A DNA stretch of 64,000 bases, taken from the NCBI GenBank assembly GCA_964580215.1, contig CAZOJT010000013.1, positions 1 through 64,000 of the forward strand, read 5' to 3'. The notes beneath the pieces were generated by a model, which was not told the DNA's origin, ran no database searches, and saw only the letters and a program-made list of their open reading frames with translations. The translations under genes and the position numbers were made by a program. Below are positions 27,170-35,755 of the stretch, one piece after another; the first letter of the stretch is position 1; each line of letters starts with the position of its first letter. Source of the DNA: SM23-73-3 sp964580215 (GTDB lineage: Bacteria; Zixibacteria; MSB-5A5; SM1-73).

Positions 27170-28552
27170 ATGGACAAGGCTAAGATCTTGGTGGTTGACG
27201 ATGAGGAGTCGATGTGCAAGTTCATGGAGATCATGCTGAAAAAGGAGGGCTATCAGGTCATCACCAGCCAGGATGCCTCCACCGCATTAGAGCGAGTCAA
27301 AAGTGAAACCTATGATCTGGTGATTGCCGATCTGATGATGCCGAAGATGAGCGGACTGGAGCTTCTCTCCCAGGCCAAATCCATCAATCCGGATCTTGAC
27401 TTTATCGTGATGACCGCATTTGCCTCCGTGGACTCCGCCATTGAAGCATTAAAAAAAGGTGCTTTTGACTATATAACCAAGCCCTTCCGGGTGGATGAGA
27501 TAAAGATCGCGGTAAGGAAATCTTTAGAACAAAAAAAGATCGTTCGGGAAAATATTAAACTGAAGAAGGAACTTCAGACCAAATCCGATTTCGATTCTTT
27601 TATCGGTAATAGTCTGGAAATAACCAAGCTGAAAAAGATGTCGGAGAGGATCGCCAGATCCGATTCGACCGTTTTGATCGAAGGTGAATCGGGCACCGGC
27701 AAGGAGCTGATCGCCAGAGCCATCCATTACCACAGCCCCAGATCGGACAAACCCTTCGTCACCATAAACTGTGCCGCCCTTCCGGAAAACCTTCTGGAAA
27801 GTGAGTTGTTTGGACATGTGAAAGGATCATTCACCGGAGCCATCAAGGACAAGGAGGGACTGTTCAAAGTGGCGGACGGTGGAACGTTCTTTTTAGACGA
27901 GGTGGGAATGACCTCGCCCGCAATTCAGGCAAAACTATTGAGAGTTCTGGAGGAGAAAGAGATGACCCCGGTGGGAGGCACCGCTCCCATCAAAGTGGAC
28001 GTGCGCTTAATCGCCGCCACCAATGCCGATTTAGAGCAAGAGGTGAAATCAGGAAACTTCAGGGCAGATCTTTATTATCGCCTGCATGTTATACCCATAA
28101 GGATTCCTCCTCTGCGCCAAAGAAAGGACGACATCAAGCTTCTTTCCGCCTATTTTGTCAGAAAATACTGTCAGAAGATGCAAATAGAGGAAAAGAACAT
28201 CACCGATGAGGCTATGAACCGATTGCTCTCCAACAAATGGCCCGGCAATGTGAGAGAGCTGGAAAACGCCCTCGAACACGCGGTTTTGCTGTCCAAAAGT
28301 AATCAGATAACCACAGAAGACCTTCCTCAAAAGATAAAAGAGGAGAAGGAGATTGACTTGGTCACAGAAGCGCAGCCAACTGCTCCTGCACTGGAAATCA
28401 TAGAAAAAGCTTATATCTTCTGGGTGTTGAATCAGACCGGTTGGCAGAAAAGCAAAGCCTCTTCAGTTCTGGGGATAGACTCATCCACCTTATATAGAAA
28501 GATAGAGAAGTATAAATTAAAATCACCCGCCTCCTCTGTTGGTGAACTCTAA
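27170..28552 (+). CDS. Sigma-54-dependent response regulator (NtrC/PilR family)
   Basis: 460 residues from ATG 27170, which has AGGGGGGAA just upstream; the longer frame from 27131 starts inside a repeat tract. The receiver domain (residues 1-120) has D10-D11 and phospho-acceptor D54 (IADLMMPKMSG). The AAA+ domain has Walker A GESGTGKE (172-179), the sigma-54 contact loop as GSFTGA, Walker B GGTFFLDEVG, and the VRLIAATNADL region. The C-terminal Fis-type helix-turn-helix is GWQKSKASSVLGIDSSTLYRKI. It activates sigma-54 RNA polymerase when phosphorylated. No kinase gene is adjacent. Two pilin genes lie 2.4 kb downstream and the second has a consensus sigma-54 promoter, so a PilR-like role is likely. 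Confidence 0.92.
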   Translation: MDKAKILVVDDEESMCKFMEIMLKKEGYQVITSQDASTALERVKSETYDLVIADLMMPKMSGLELLSQAKSINPDLDFIVMTAFASVDSAIEALKKGAFDYITKPFRVDEIKIAVRKSLEQKKIVRENIKLKKELQTKSDFDSFIGNSLEITKLKKMSERIARSDSTVLIEGESGTGKELIARAIHYHSPRSDKPFVTINCAALPENLLESELFGHVKGSFTGAIKDKEGLFKVADGGTFFLDEVGMTSPAIQAKLLRVLEEKEMTPVGGTAPIKVDVRLIAATNADLEQEVKSGNFRADLYYRLHVIPIRIPPLRQRKDDIKLLSAYFVRKYCQKMQIEEKNITDEAMNRLLSNKWPGNVRELENALEHAVLLSKSNQITTEDLPQKIKEEKEIDLVTEAQPTAPALEIIEKAYIFWVLNQTGWQKSKASSVLGIDSSTLYRKIEKYKLKSPASSVGEL

Positions 28553-28587
28553 CAAAAGAAGCTTCAAAAGAAAAGATATTTTGTCTT

Positions 28588-28732
28588 TGTAGTTGCCCAA
28601 TTCATTGGGCTTTATGAGGCTCGATCCTTCGACAGGCTCAGGATGCCATAAATCGAGCGACTACAGTTTCGTAGTTGCCCGATTCATTGGGCTTTATGTA
28701 GCTCGATAAATCGAGCAACTACAATTTTTATG
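28588..28732. repeat. REP/BIME-like GTAGTTGC hairpin cluster
   Basis: Two GTAGTTGCCC-ATTCATTGGGC hairpin units are followed by reverse units ending GAGCGACTAC and GAGCAACTAC. The first pair contains a CCTTCGACAGGCTCAGGATG insertion, a further dispersed repeat. The same GTAGTTGC...GCAACTAC module recurs at 39281-39367 and inside the 110-bp element at 46038-46147. Confidence 0.8.
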
Positions 28733-28751
28733 CGCTATTGATATTTGCCCG

Positions 28752-30719
28752 ATGGGAAAAAATTCAAACCAGACAAAATACTCCGAGCAAAGGAAGAAGA
28801 GACTATTTACGACTGAAAATGCGCTTTGTGCTTCCGTGTTCCTCTTCTTCTTTGCAGTTTACACCATAACATTGTGTCCCACCGTTTTCTGGTGGGACTC
28901 AGGGGAGTTGATTGCCAACATCGCGGTCTTGGGAATACCCCATCGCCCCAGCTTTCCCATTTACGTGCTTTTAGGTAAACTTTTCTCCTTTCTCCCCTTC
29001 TGGAGTTTTGCCTTAAAGGTGAATTTTCTCTCCGGCCTCTTTGCTTCTTTTTCACTGGCAATCTTTTGTAAGATTTTTCTCAAGAGTGCTAACCTGTTTT
29101 TCCCGGAAATGGCTAAAAAGAGGGGATTGGTTCTGGCTTCAGGTTTCTTTTTTCTTTTAGTTTTTGGGTTTACCTATTCGTTCTGGATTCAGGCGGTAAG
29201 GGCAGAAGTTTATTCTTTGAATGTTCTTTTCTTTTCCCTGCTTTTGTTTTCAAGCATTTTATACCTTAAGGATGGAAAGCTGAAATATATCTATCTTTTT
29301 TTCTTCCTTTTAGGATTGGGTCTGGGAAATCATCATCTTAGTTTATTATCATCCACTCCCGCTTTGTTCTTCCTTCTCTTGTGTTCATCCGCTCACAATG
29401 AATCCGTCATTCGTCATTCGTCATTCGTCATAAATCTCAAAAGATCTCTTTTATGCACTTTACTTTTCTTATTCGGTTTAAGCATCTATCTTTATCTTCC
29501 CATCCGCTCCCTATCCCAACCAACCTTAGCTTGGGGTGAGGTCAAATCCATTTCCTCGTCTGCAAATTCCATCTTTGCCCTCGACACCATTAAGAATCTG
29601 AATCTGGAGTTTTTGTCAGATATTACTACCACGATGTCACAGATACTTTTACTTATCTCTGATCAACTCACTCTCTTATGTTTCACCATCAGCCTTCTGG
29701 GGCTTTTTCTACTTTTCAGGCATAACCGCAAGCTTTTGACTTTTCTACTATTGTTGATAGGAGGCAACTGTGCGGTGGTGATATTTATGACCACGGAGTT
29801 TATATCCACCAATCCCGATCTACATGGCTATTTAATTTTCTCCATCTTCGCTCTGGCTTTCTCTTATGGTATAGGTGTCTTCTTTATATTAAATAATATT
29901 CGTCATTCGTCATGGTTCGACTTTGCTCACCACAAGTCCGCCATCCGTCATCTTTTTTTGATCGTTTTTGGAGCGATTTCCCTCATTCCTATGTTTAAAC
30001 ACTATCCGGAGGCGAATCTATCCAACAATCGGATTGCCCATAATTACGGCTTGAGTGTTATCTCCGATCTGGATTCTAACTCGGTCGTTTTCGCGGACAA
30101 CGTCAATTTGAATTTCATCTTGAGGGAACTTCGCTATGCAGAAGGACTAAGAAAAGATGTAACCGTTCTTGATCGTGGTCTTTTGAGCTTTAACTGGTAT
30201 GTGACACAAAAAAGAAATGAGCAAAAAGTCCTCTTCTCAGGTATTCCGGGGAGCTTAATTGGTGAGCCTCTGTTTGAAGCGCTTCTAAAAAGATGCCAAG
30301 ATTCAGAGAAGCCCACATATATCGAATTCACTGAAAGGGATTCAAATCTGGTGAACCATCTCATTCCCAGAGGATATGTTTTTAAAATAAGCAAGACACG
30401 AATTGGTCAACTTTCGGAAAGGGTTCTACTATCTCAGAAAAGATGGGAACATGATGGTCCCTTCGATCCACAGGATGAGGTGTTTCAAAGAGACTGGGAT
30501 ACTAAAAGGGTGTTTGCTCTTTCTTTTTATCGATTAGGGCTTTTCTATGAATGGAAGGGGATGACCTCCTTTGCTCTGGAAAAATTCGCACAGGTCAGAA
30601 AGATCGACCCGGGAAATAAGGAACTCATCCTGAAGATCGAGCATTTGGAGACGATAAAGAGATTATCGGAGAGTTCTGAGGCGGGTTCTTTTCCATCTCC
30701 AGGAAAACCTCTTAGATGA
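28752..30719 (+). CDS. DUF2723/GT117-like membrane glycosyltransferase with TPR-like tail
   Basis: 655 residues. The N-terminal region TITLCPTVFWWDSGELIANIAVLGIPHRPSFPIYVLLGKLFS, from about residue 35, is the hallmark of DUF2723 (GT117), a GT-C protein O-mannosyltransferase-like family common in Bacteroidetes-type phyla. About ten membrane segments are followed by a soluble region with DADNVN-type and EFTERDSNL stretches and a short TPR-like end. Two coding tracts (29404-29432 and 29899-29925) are built of GTCATTCGTCATTC and GGTTCGACTTTGCTCACC repeats kept in frame, which suggests repeat invasion tolerated in loops. It lies next to pilin genes, so pilin glycosylation is a possible role. Confidence 0.82.
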   Translation: MGKNSNQTKYSEQRKKRLFTTENALCASVFLFFFAVYTITLCPTVFWWDSGELIANIAVLGIPHRPSFPIYVLLGKLFSFLPFWSFALKVNFLSGLFASFSLAIFCKIFLKSANLFFPEMAKKRGLVLASGFFFLLVFGFTYSFWIQAVRAEVYSLNVLFFSLLLFSSILYLKDGKLKYIYLFFFLLGLGLGNHHLSLLSSTPALFFLLLCSSAHNESVIRHSSFVINLKRSLLCTLLFLFGLSIYLYLPIRSLSQPTLAWGEVKSISSSANSIFALDTIKNLNLEFLSDITTTMSQILLLISDQLTLLCFTISLLGLFLLFRHNRKLLTFLLLLIGGNCAVVIFMTTEFISTNPDLHGYLIFSIFALAFSYGIGVFFILNNIRHSSWFDFAHHKSAIRHLFLIVFGAISLIPMFKHYPEANLSNNRIAHNYGLSVISDLDSNSVVFADNVNLNFILRELRYAEGLRKDVTVLDRGLLSFNWYVTQKRNEQKVLFSGIPGSLIGEPLFEALLKRCQDSEKPTYIEFTERDSNLVNHLIPRGYVFKISKTRIGQLSERVLLSQKRWEHDGPFDPQDEVFQRDWDTKRVFALSFYRLGLFYEWKGMTSFALEKFAQVRKIDPGNKELILKIEHLETIKRLSESSEAGSFPSPGKPLR

Positions 30720-30752
30720 ACTCTTTCTTGAGTCGTAGAATTAAGCAAAAAA

Positions 30753-30762
30753 GGGGGGGGGG
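30753..30762 (+). repeat. Run of ten G upstream of the first pilin gene
   Basis: A G10 homopolymer lies 34 bases after the GT117 stop and about 160 bases before the pilin ATG. Such runs are slippage-prone; its effect on pilin transcription is unknown. No sigma-54 GG-N10-GC element was found in this gap. Confidence 0.7.
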
Positions 30763-30920
30763 ACGGTGATTGCATTTTGCAAGGATTCAGGTAAAAACCT
30801 CGATACACAAACATCTGCTCAAAAACCGATCCAACTCTTTCCTCCTGTCCGAAAACACCTTAGTGATTATAGTTCAGGATTGCATGATTTTTGTAGTTGT
30901 TAAACTTAAAGAGACCATTT

Positions 30921-31361
30921 ATGAGATCAAAAAAGCATTGGCGGAATAAAGGCTTTACTTTGATCGAGCTGATGATCGTGGTAGTCATCATCGCCATCCT
31001 GGCGGCGATGGCTATTCCCCGTTTCATGCGTACTTCGGTGAAAACCAAGCAGACCGAGGCAAGACTAATCTTGAAGCAGATTTATACCATGGAAAGAGCT
31101 TACCGGCAGGAAAAGGACAGCTACTACCCGGGTGACGGAAGCACCATTGTTGCTCAACCTGGAGGAGCCTTCGCTGCTTTATATGTGGAGATCATGACTC
31201 CGGCTTATTATAGTTACTCAATTTCCGGAGACGCCTCATCCTTTTCAGCCACCGCTGGGTCCAAAAGCGCCACCGGGCTGGATGGTGACCCTACTTTAGA
31301 TGTCTGGACCATAGACCAAACCGGTAATCTGACCTGCGTCACTGATGACTCTGAAGACTGA
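30921..31361 (+). CDS. Type IV major pilin-like prepilin
   Basis: About 146 residues from ATG 30921. The class III leader MRSKKHWRNKG is followed by FTLIELMIVVVIIAILAAMAIPRF, with cleavage after Gly, F1 methylation and E5 expected. The body includes MERAYRQEKDSYYPG and a short, mainly beta C-terminal domain ending VTDDSED. The first ~70 residues are nearly identical in pattern to the second pilin gene, and the C-terminal parts diverge, pointing to a duplication. It needs a prepilin peptidase; one is encoded at 43788-44561. Confidence 0.9.
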   Translation: MRSKKHWRNKGFTLIELMIVVVIIAILAAMAIPRFMRTSVKTKQTEARLILKQIYTMERAYRQEKDSYYPGDGSTIVAQPGGAFAALYVEIMTPAYYSYSISGDASSFSATAGSKSATGLDGDPTLDVWTIDQTGNLTCVTDDSED

Positions 31362-31513
31362 ACAGGAGGAAACCAAACACAGCGTTTTGCAAAAAGACAA
31401 GCAAAATACTCTAAGAAAAGGTGTTGAATAGAGGAGCATCAAGTTTTAAACAGTTAAATTATCCTATTTTAAGATAAGAACTTAGAAGAGGAAAAACACA
31501 GGTAAATAACAAA

Positions 31514-31528
31514 TGGCACAGCTTTTGC
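31514..31528 (+). promoter_or_regulatory. Sigma-54 (-24/-12) promoter of the second pilin gene
   Basis: TGGCAC (31514-31519), five bases, then TTGC (31525-31528). GG and GC are 10 bases apart, exactly the sigma-54 consensus. It lies 78 bases before the pilin ATG at 31607 and fits control by the PilR-like activator at 27170-28552. Confidence 0.8.
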
Positions 31529-31606
31529 TTTAAAGTTTATGTGAAGATGAAAAGTGCTAAGAAAGTGAACAGGAAAAACTTAAACTAATGAAGGGGGTGA
31601 GAGAAG

Positions 31607-32038
31607 ATGTTGAGCAAATTTCACAGAAGTCAGAAGGGTTTCACCTTGATCGAGTTGATGATCGTGGTGGTCATCATCGGAATTTTGGCCGCACTGGCCA
31701 TCCCACGATTCATGCGAGCGACCACCAAGTCCAAGCAGTCTGAGGCAAAGCAGGTCTTGAAGCAGATCTACGCCATGGAGAGAGCTTATCGTCAGGAGTA
31801 TAATGCCTACTGGGGTAACGGTATCAAAGCCTCAGCCGTCGCCGCCCAACAGGATAACTTCGGCCGCATCGGTGTGGACATCATGTCCACCGCTCGTTAC
31901 ACTTACACCATCGTTGCGGCTGCGAACACCTTTACCGTAACCGCCACCTCAGGCATCCTGGACGATGATGCCAAGGTGGATACCTGGACCATCAACGACG
32001 CAGGTCTTCTGTCCTGCACCAGCGATGACGCGCTCTAA
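31607..32038 (+). CDS. Type IV major pilin-like prepilin
   Basis: 143 residues. Leader MLSKFHRSQKG, then FTLIELMIVVVIIGILAALAIPRF, then AKQVLKQIYAMERAYRQEYNAYWG. The C-terminal part has alternating beta-like strands ending CTSDDAL. A GAAGGGGGTGAGAG ribosome site, its own sigma-54 promoter and a strong terminator mark it as a highly expressed single-gene unit, so this is probably the main pilin, with the paralogue at 30921 as a variant or minor subunit. Confidence 0.92.
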   Translation: MLSKFHRSQKGFTLIELMIVVVIIGILAALAIPRFMRATTKSKQSEAKQVLKQIYAMERAYRQEYNAYWGNGIKASAVAAQQDNFGRIGVDIMSTARYTYTIVAAANTFTVTATSGILDDDAKVDTWTINDAGLLSCTSDDAL

Positions 32039-32060
32039 GGGTTTAACTTCTTGTCTGACT

Positions 32061-32096
32061 AAAGGGGACTCAAGGGTTTGAGTCCCCTTTTTTGTT
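32061..32096 (+). terminator. Intrinsic terminator of the second pilin gene
   Basis: Stem AAAGGGGACTC (32061-32071) / GAGTCCCCTTT (32080-32090), an 8-base loop and then TTTTTTG TTTTTT. The canonical structure lies 23 bases after the stop. Confidence 0.9.
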
Positions 32097-32100
32097 TTTT

Positions 32101-32377
32101 AGTAGGTCGGGTTTTCCGCCAAAGGCGAATCCACCTCCGGTGGAAAAGCAATTGTAGGTCCGAACCCCCCCGCCAACGGCGGGGGTTTCGGACAACAAAA
32201 GATTAATAAACAACCGAGAAAATCCGCAGGGATGAACCCTGCGCTACGCAAGCTAATGCACTCAATTCTCTCGCGTAGCCAAGCCTTTATGGCTTGGATG
32301 AACAATTTTTTCGCCGGAACAGCAAAGAGATGTCGGATAGTCCCGCCTTTGGCGGGACATATCCGACCTACTAACCT
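32101..32377. repeat. REP-like hairpin cluster
   Basis: Successive GTAG units: GTAGGTCGGGTTTTCCGCC (about 32102); GTAGGTCCGAAC with CCCCCGCCAACGGCGGGGG (32152-32192); a CAGGGATGAACCCTGCGCTA unit (32227); GTAGCCAAGCCTTTATGGCT (32275); and GTCCCGCCTTTGGCGGGAC (32340-32358) near an inverted CCGACCTACTA. No gene is seen. Confidence 0.75.
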
Positions 32378-32425
32378 ATGAGGTTAGAGATTAAATGTTT
32401 CTGCCCTTTTTCCGACCATAATAAT

Positions 32426-34393
32426 ATGCAATGGGTCGATGGATCCACCACAAGAAAGAATACAATCATCGGTGGGGCAATTTTCATTGTAACATTCGGT
32501 ATGTACATTTTCACCATGTGCCCCACCATTTACTGGGAGGACTCCGCTGCTTTTTGTGCTGTTCATTCCCTGTTGGGGATTCCTCATTCTCCAGGTTTTC
32601 CCATATATGTCCTTTGGGGGAGGCTTCTTACCATGGTCTCCATTTCCAATTCTGCCTTCTGCTCCAACCTTATGTCCGCCTTCTGGGGCAGTCTAACACT
32701 GGCACTCCTATATCTTCTTATCATCGAAATCTTTGATCAGATGAAGTCCAGCCGTTCGCTTTTAAGATTGTCCACCATAACCAGCATATTATTCTTGGCA
32801 TTCTCCACCTCCTTTTGGCTTCAAGCCATAAGAGCAGAGGTTTATACTTTGAATATTTTTTCCACCGTTCTTCTGATTTTTCTTATGATAAAATGGTGGC
32901 ACTTCAAGGAATCTCATCTCGGCTTCAGAATCTTGCTCTTGTTTTCTTTTATTCTGGGGCTATCTTTGACCAACCATCCTCTTCTGATCATCACCCTACT
33001 ACCTGCCTTTCTGTTATTTTTCTTTTCCGCCCAGACGGGCGGTCGTCTAATCGCTGATTCTGAGTTTCTTTTAAACCCAAAGAAACTGTTTTTGTTGGCC
33101 ATATTTCTTATGCTGGGAATATCCGTTTATCTTTATCTACCCATCCGATCAAATCTTTCACCTCTTATCAACTGGGGAAAACCGGACTCCTGGTCAAACC
33201 TTCTCTGTTATCTGTTCCGAACCTCCCAGACAAGTGTTACTGCTTCTGATCCAGGTTTTCCCTATTTGAATCGCTTGTGGTTCAATCTCTCCTTCCCGGT
33301 GGCTCAATTCGGTCTGCCTTTTTTCTGGTTAGGTGTGGTGGGAGCAATTTCTTTGTTTAAATCCTGCCGGGGGATTTTCTTTCTCACTTTTTTTATCTTC
33401 ACCCTGAACATGTTAACCGCCAGTTGGGCTGTCGATTTCTCTTTGAGAAACTATGATCTTTTGGGTTATCTTTTGCCCTCGCTTTCCGTGTTTACCATCT
33501 GGTTCGCTTTAGGATTAAAGACAGTTTTAAGTTGGATGTTTAAAGAAGTTAGAATCCTTCACACAAATCCCATTGGCCAAACCAATAAAGTTGTGAGCTA
33601 TATGGTTGTATATGCCCTTTTTGGACTATTCCTCTTGCTGCCGTCCTTTCAGGTGTGGAGAAACCTCGACCAGTGCAATAAGAAATCCCAAGCTTGGGCT
33701 TACAGTTATGCGCACCAGATTCTAAGCTCTGTTAAAAAAGACGCCATGATCCTGGTGGGCGATGATAACACTTTAACCTCCCTGTGGTATTTGAATCTGT
33801 CTTGTGGCATAAGACCGGATGTCAAGATATTAAGTATATCTGCCCTAACGCAGAAAAGTTATAGAGAACAGATAAGCCAGCAATATAGAGACATAAAACT
33901 TCCAAAGCTTGGACAAAAAGATTTTGGGGAAATCGCATATGAGGTTTCCCAAATAAATGCTGACAATTTCCCGGTCTATTCCACTCACTTCTCCAAACAT
34001 CCCCTTTTTGTCCAGTATCTACGTCCGGCTGGATATTTGTTCGAGTTTTGTCCAAAAGGGGTAATTTTGACCGATAAAGATATTAAAGAACAGAAAGATT
34101 TCCTTAAAAGAAATTTGAAGCACGAAAACTTTGATATCTTAACCCGGGAGCATTTCGGGAATCTTATTTTTAACCTGGGTGCATTTTATGACCTGAAAGG
34201 TGGTTCATCTTCATCCATAGAATATTTTCTGTGGGCTCTGGATGTGGACTCAACCAATCCAAGGATCTACTTTCAGTTGGGGAAAGCGTTTCTGAAAAAC
34301 GGGGACAAAACTAAAGCTCTAGATTTCTTTCAGGCAGGTTTGGAGTTGGATCCATATAATCTGGAGGCAAGAAGGCTTTTAGAAAAAACTTAA
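32426..34393 (+). CDS. DUF2723/GT117-like membrane glycosyltransferase with C-terminal TPR
   Basis: About 655 residues if started at ATG 32426 (MQWVDGSTTRKN); the frame is open from 32378. The DUF2723 signature is FTMCPTIYWEDSAAFCAVHSLLGIPHSPGFPIYVLWGRLLT. About ten to twelve membrane segments are followed by a soluble region and a TPR-like end (NPRIYFQLGKAFLKNGDKTKALDFFQAGLELDPYNLEARRLL). It is a paralogue of the gene at 28752, and the two bracket the pilin pair. Likely a GT-C transferase using a polyprenyl-phosphate sugar on secreted proteins; substrate unproven. Confidence 0.82.
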   Translation: MQWVDGSTTRKNTIIGGAIFIVTFGMYIFTMCPTIYWEDSAAFCAVHSLLGIPHSPGFPIYVLWGRLLTMVSISNSAFCSNLMSAFWGSLTLALLYLLIIEIFDQMKSSRSLLRLSTITSILFLAFSTSFWLQAIRAEVYTLNIFSTVLLIFLMIKWWHFKESHLGFRILLLFSFILGLSLTNHPLLIITLLPAFLLFFFSAQTGGRLIADSEFLLNPKKLFLLAIFLMLGISVYLYLPIRSNLSPLINWGKPDSWSNLLCYLFRTSQTSVTASDPGFPYLNRLWFNLSFPVAQFGLPFFWLGVVGAISLFKSCRGIFFLTFFIFTLNMLTASWAVDFSLRNYDLLGYLLPSLSVFTIWFALGLKTVLSWMFKEVRILHTNPIGQTNKVVSYMVVYALFGLFLLLPSFQVWRNLDQCNKKSQAWAYSYAHQILSSVKKDAMILVGDDNTLTSLWYLNLSCGIRPDVKILSISALTQKSYREQISQQYRDIKLPKLGQKDFGEIAYEVSQINADNFPVYSTHFSKHPLFVQYLRPAGYLFEFCPKGVILTDKDIKEQKDFLKRNLKHENFDILTREHFGNLIFNLGAFYDLKGGSSSSIEYFLWALDVDSTNPRIYFQLGKAFLKNGDKTKALDFFQAGLELDPYNLEARRLLEKT

Positions 34394-34407
34394 AAAGAGG
34401 GCTTTTT

Positions 34408-34520
34408 TACCTCGCCCCCTTTGTTCCCCTTCAGGGTGAATCCTTCAGGGTGAACCCCTCTCCATTCCAGGTCGAAGATCCCGCCAGAGGCGGGGGAGAG
34501 AGGGATAGGGGGAAAGATTT
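34408..34520. repeat. CCTCGCCCCC / GGGGGAAAG imperfect palindrome with nested units
   Basis: The outer arms CCTCGCCCCCTTTG and AGAGAGGGATAGGGGGAAAG flank a CCTTCAGGGTGAA direct pair and a CCCGCCAGAGGCGGG hairpin. It is the same class of element as at 18.57, 19.93, 51.47 and 54.0 kb, and as the one split by the IS at 44.7 kb. Confidence 0.65.
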
Positions 34521-34571
34521 TCCTCTCAAGAACTTTAGGCACTAAAGCGAAGAAAACCTAAAGAGAAAAAA

Positions 34572-35651
34572 ATGAGGCAGAAAAAAGACATAGACATATC
34601 TGTGGTTGTGCCCATGTTCAATGAACAGGAGAATGTCAAAAACACTCTGGACCGGCTTACCCAGGCTTTGGACTCCATCCCCAAAACATGGGAGATAATT
34701 GTGGTGGATGATGGCTCAACTGATCAGACCAAAAAGTTGGTGAAGGATTACTCCCATTTCAATCGCTGGGTCAAGCTGATCTCTTATCCTATCAACCAGG
34801 GAAGAGGGAAAGCGCTGAGAGTTGGATTTGCCCATGCTCAGGGTAAGATAATATGCACCACTGATGCTGATCTAAGCTATGATGAAAGATACATTCTGCA
34901 GATGATTGAGATTCTGGATAAAAATCCGGATGTGGATCTGGTGGTGGGCTCACCCTATGCTCATGGAGGGGAAGCCGAGGGAGTTTCTCTCTTCAGATTG
35001 CTTTTAAGCAAATGGGGGAATAAGATTTTAGGATTTGCCATGAAAGGTGGGCTTTCCACTGTGACCGGAGTTTTAAGGGCATATCATAAAGAATGCATAA
35101 GCTCGCTGGAGTTGGAATCAGATGGTAAGGAGATACATCTGGAGATTCTGTCCAAAGCACTGTCCATGGGCTACAAAGCCAAAGAACTGCCCGCCACCTT
35201 GAAAGCCAGAACCAAAGGGAAGTCTAAGTTTAAGTTTAAAGCCACCGCAGTATCGCATCTGATCTTTTCGTTTTTCGAAAAACCCATAATTCTATTTGGC
35301 GCCATCGGTCTTTTCATGCTCTTCTTAGGATTTGTTGGTGGAACTTACATTATATATCTTTGGCAGAAGGGAACTTTAAATCCCAACCGACCCCTGATGA
35401 CTTTGATAGTGCTTTTGATCGTAGCTGGAATTCAGGTGCTCCTTTTTGGATTTTTGGGGACACAGATAGTTCACTTAAGAAAAGAACTTTATAAAATACA
35501 AAGAGAAAACAAAACTTTGGAAAACAAAATAAACAATTTACCTGCAAAGATTGAAGTGGAGAAGAAAGAACCGGAGCGTGTATCTTCAAACAAGCCCAGA
35601 CAATCTAAAAACTGTTCAGCCCAGCAGATGAATATATCTCCCAACAGATGA
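34572..35651 (+). CDS. GT2 glycosyltransferase, dolichol-phosphate-mannose-synthase type
   Basis: 359 residues. The GT-A domain starts ISVVVPMFNEQENV, continues IIVVDDGSTDQT, and has the DxD-type TTDADLSYDE, matching DPM1/ArnC-like transferases that make polyprenyl-phosphate sugars. Two C-terminal membrane segments (PIILFGAIGLFMLFLGFVGG; LMTLIVLLIVAGIQVLLFGF) are followed by a coiled coil. It would supply donors for the neighbouring GT87 and GT117 enzymes. The last residues QQMNISPNR derive from a CCCAACAGATGA repeat also present at 54246, so the C-terminus has been reshaped by a repeat. Confidence 0.88.
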   Translation: MRQKKDIDISVVVPMFNEQENVKNTLDRLTQALDSIPKTWEIIVVDDGSTDQTKKLVKDYSHFNRWVKLISYPINQGRGKALRVGFAHAQGKIICTTDADLSYDERYILQMIEILDKNPDVDLVVGSPYAHGGEAEGVSLFRLLLSKWGNKILGFAMKGGLSTVTGVLRAYHKECISSLELESDGKEIHLEILSKALSMGYKAKELPATLKARTKGKSKFKFKATAVSHLIFSFFEKPIILFGAIGLFMLFLGFVGGTYIIYLWQKGTLNPNRPLMTLIVLLIVAGIQVLLFGFLGTQIVHLRKELYKIQRENKTLENKINNLPAKIEVEKKEPERVSSNKPRQSKNCSAQQMNISPNR

Positions 35652-35740
35652 AATAGATCAAAAGATAAGAAAATGCGTGTGCATCTTCGATCTGTTTAAT
35701 CCTTTCATCTGTTGGGAATTCTTTAATCTGTTGGAAAAAG
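35630..35740. repeat. CCCAACAGATGA repeat pair
   Basis: CTCCCAACAGATGAAATAGA (35638) and the inverse TTTCATCTGTTGGGAA (35703), then TTTAATCTGTTGGAAA, form an inverted pair that begins inside the GT2 gene. A related hairpin is at 54246-54304. Confidence 0.65.
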
Positions 35741-35755
35741 CCAATCAAAGAACAA

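Noticed and set aside
30753..30790. Second sigma-54 promoter before the first pilin gene (GGTGATTGCATTTTGC)
   Set aside because: GG and GC are 12 bases apart instead of 10 and the flanking consensus is poor.
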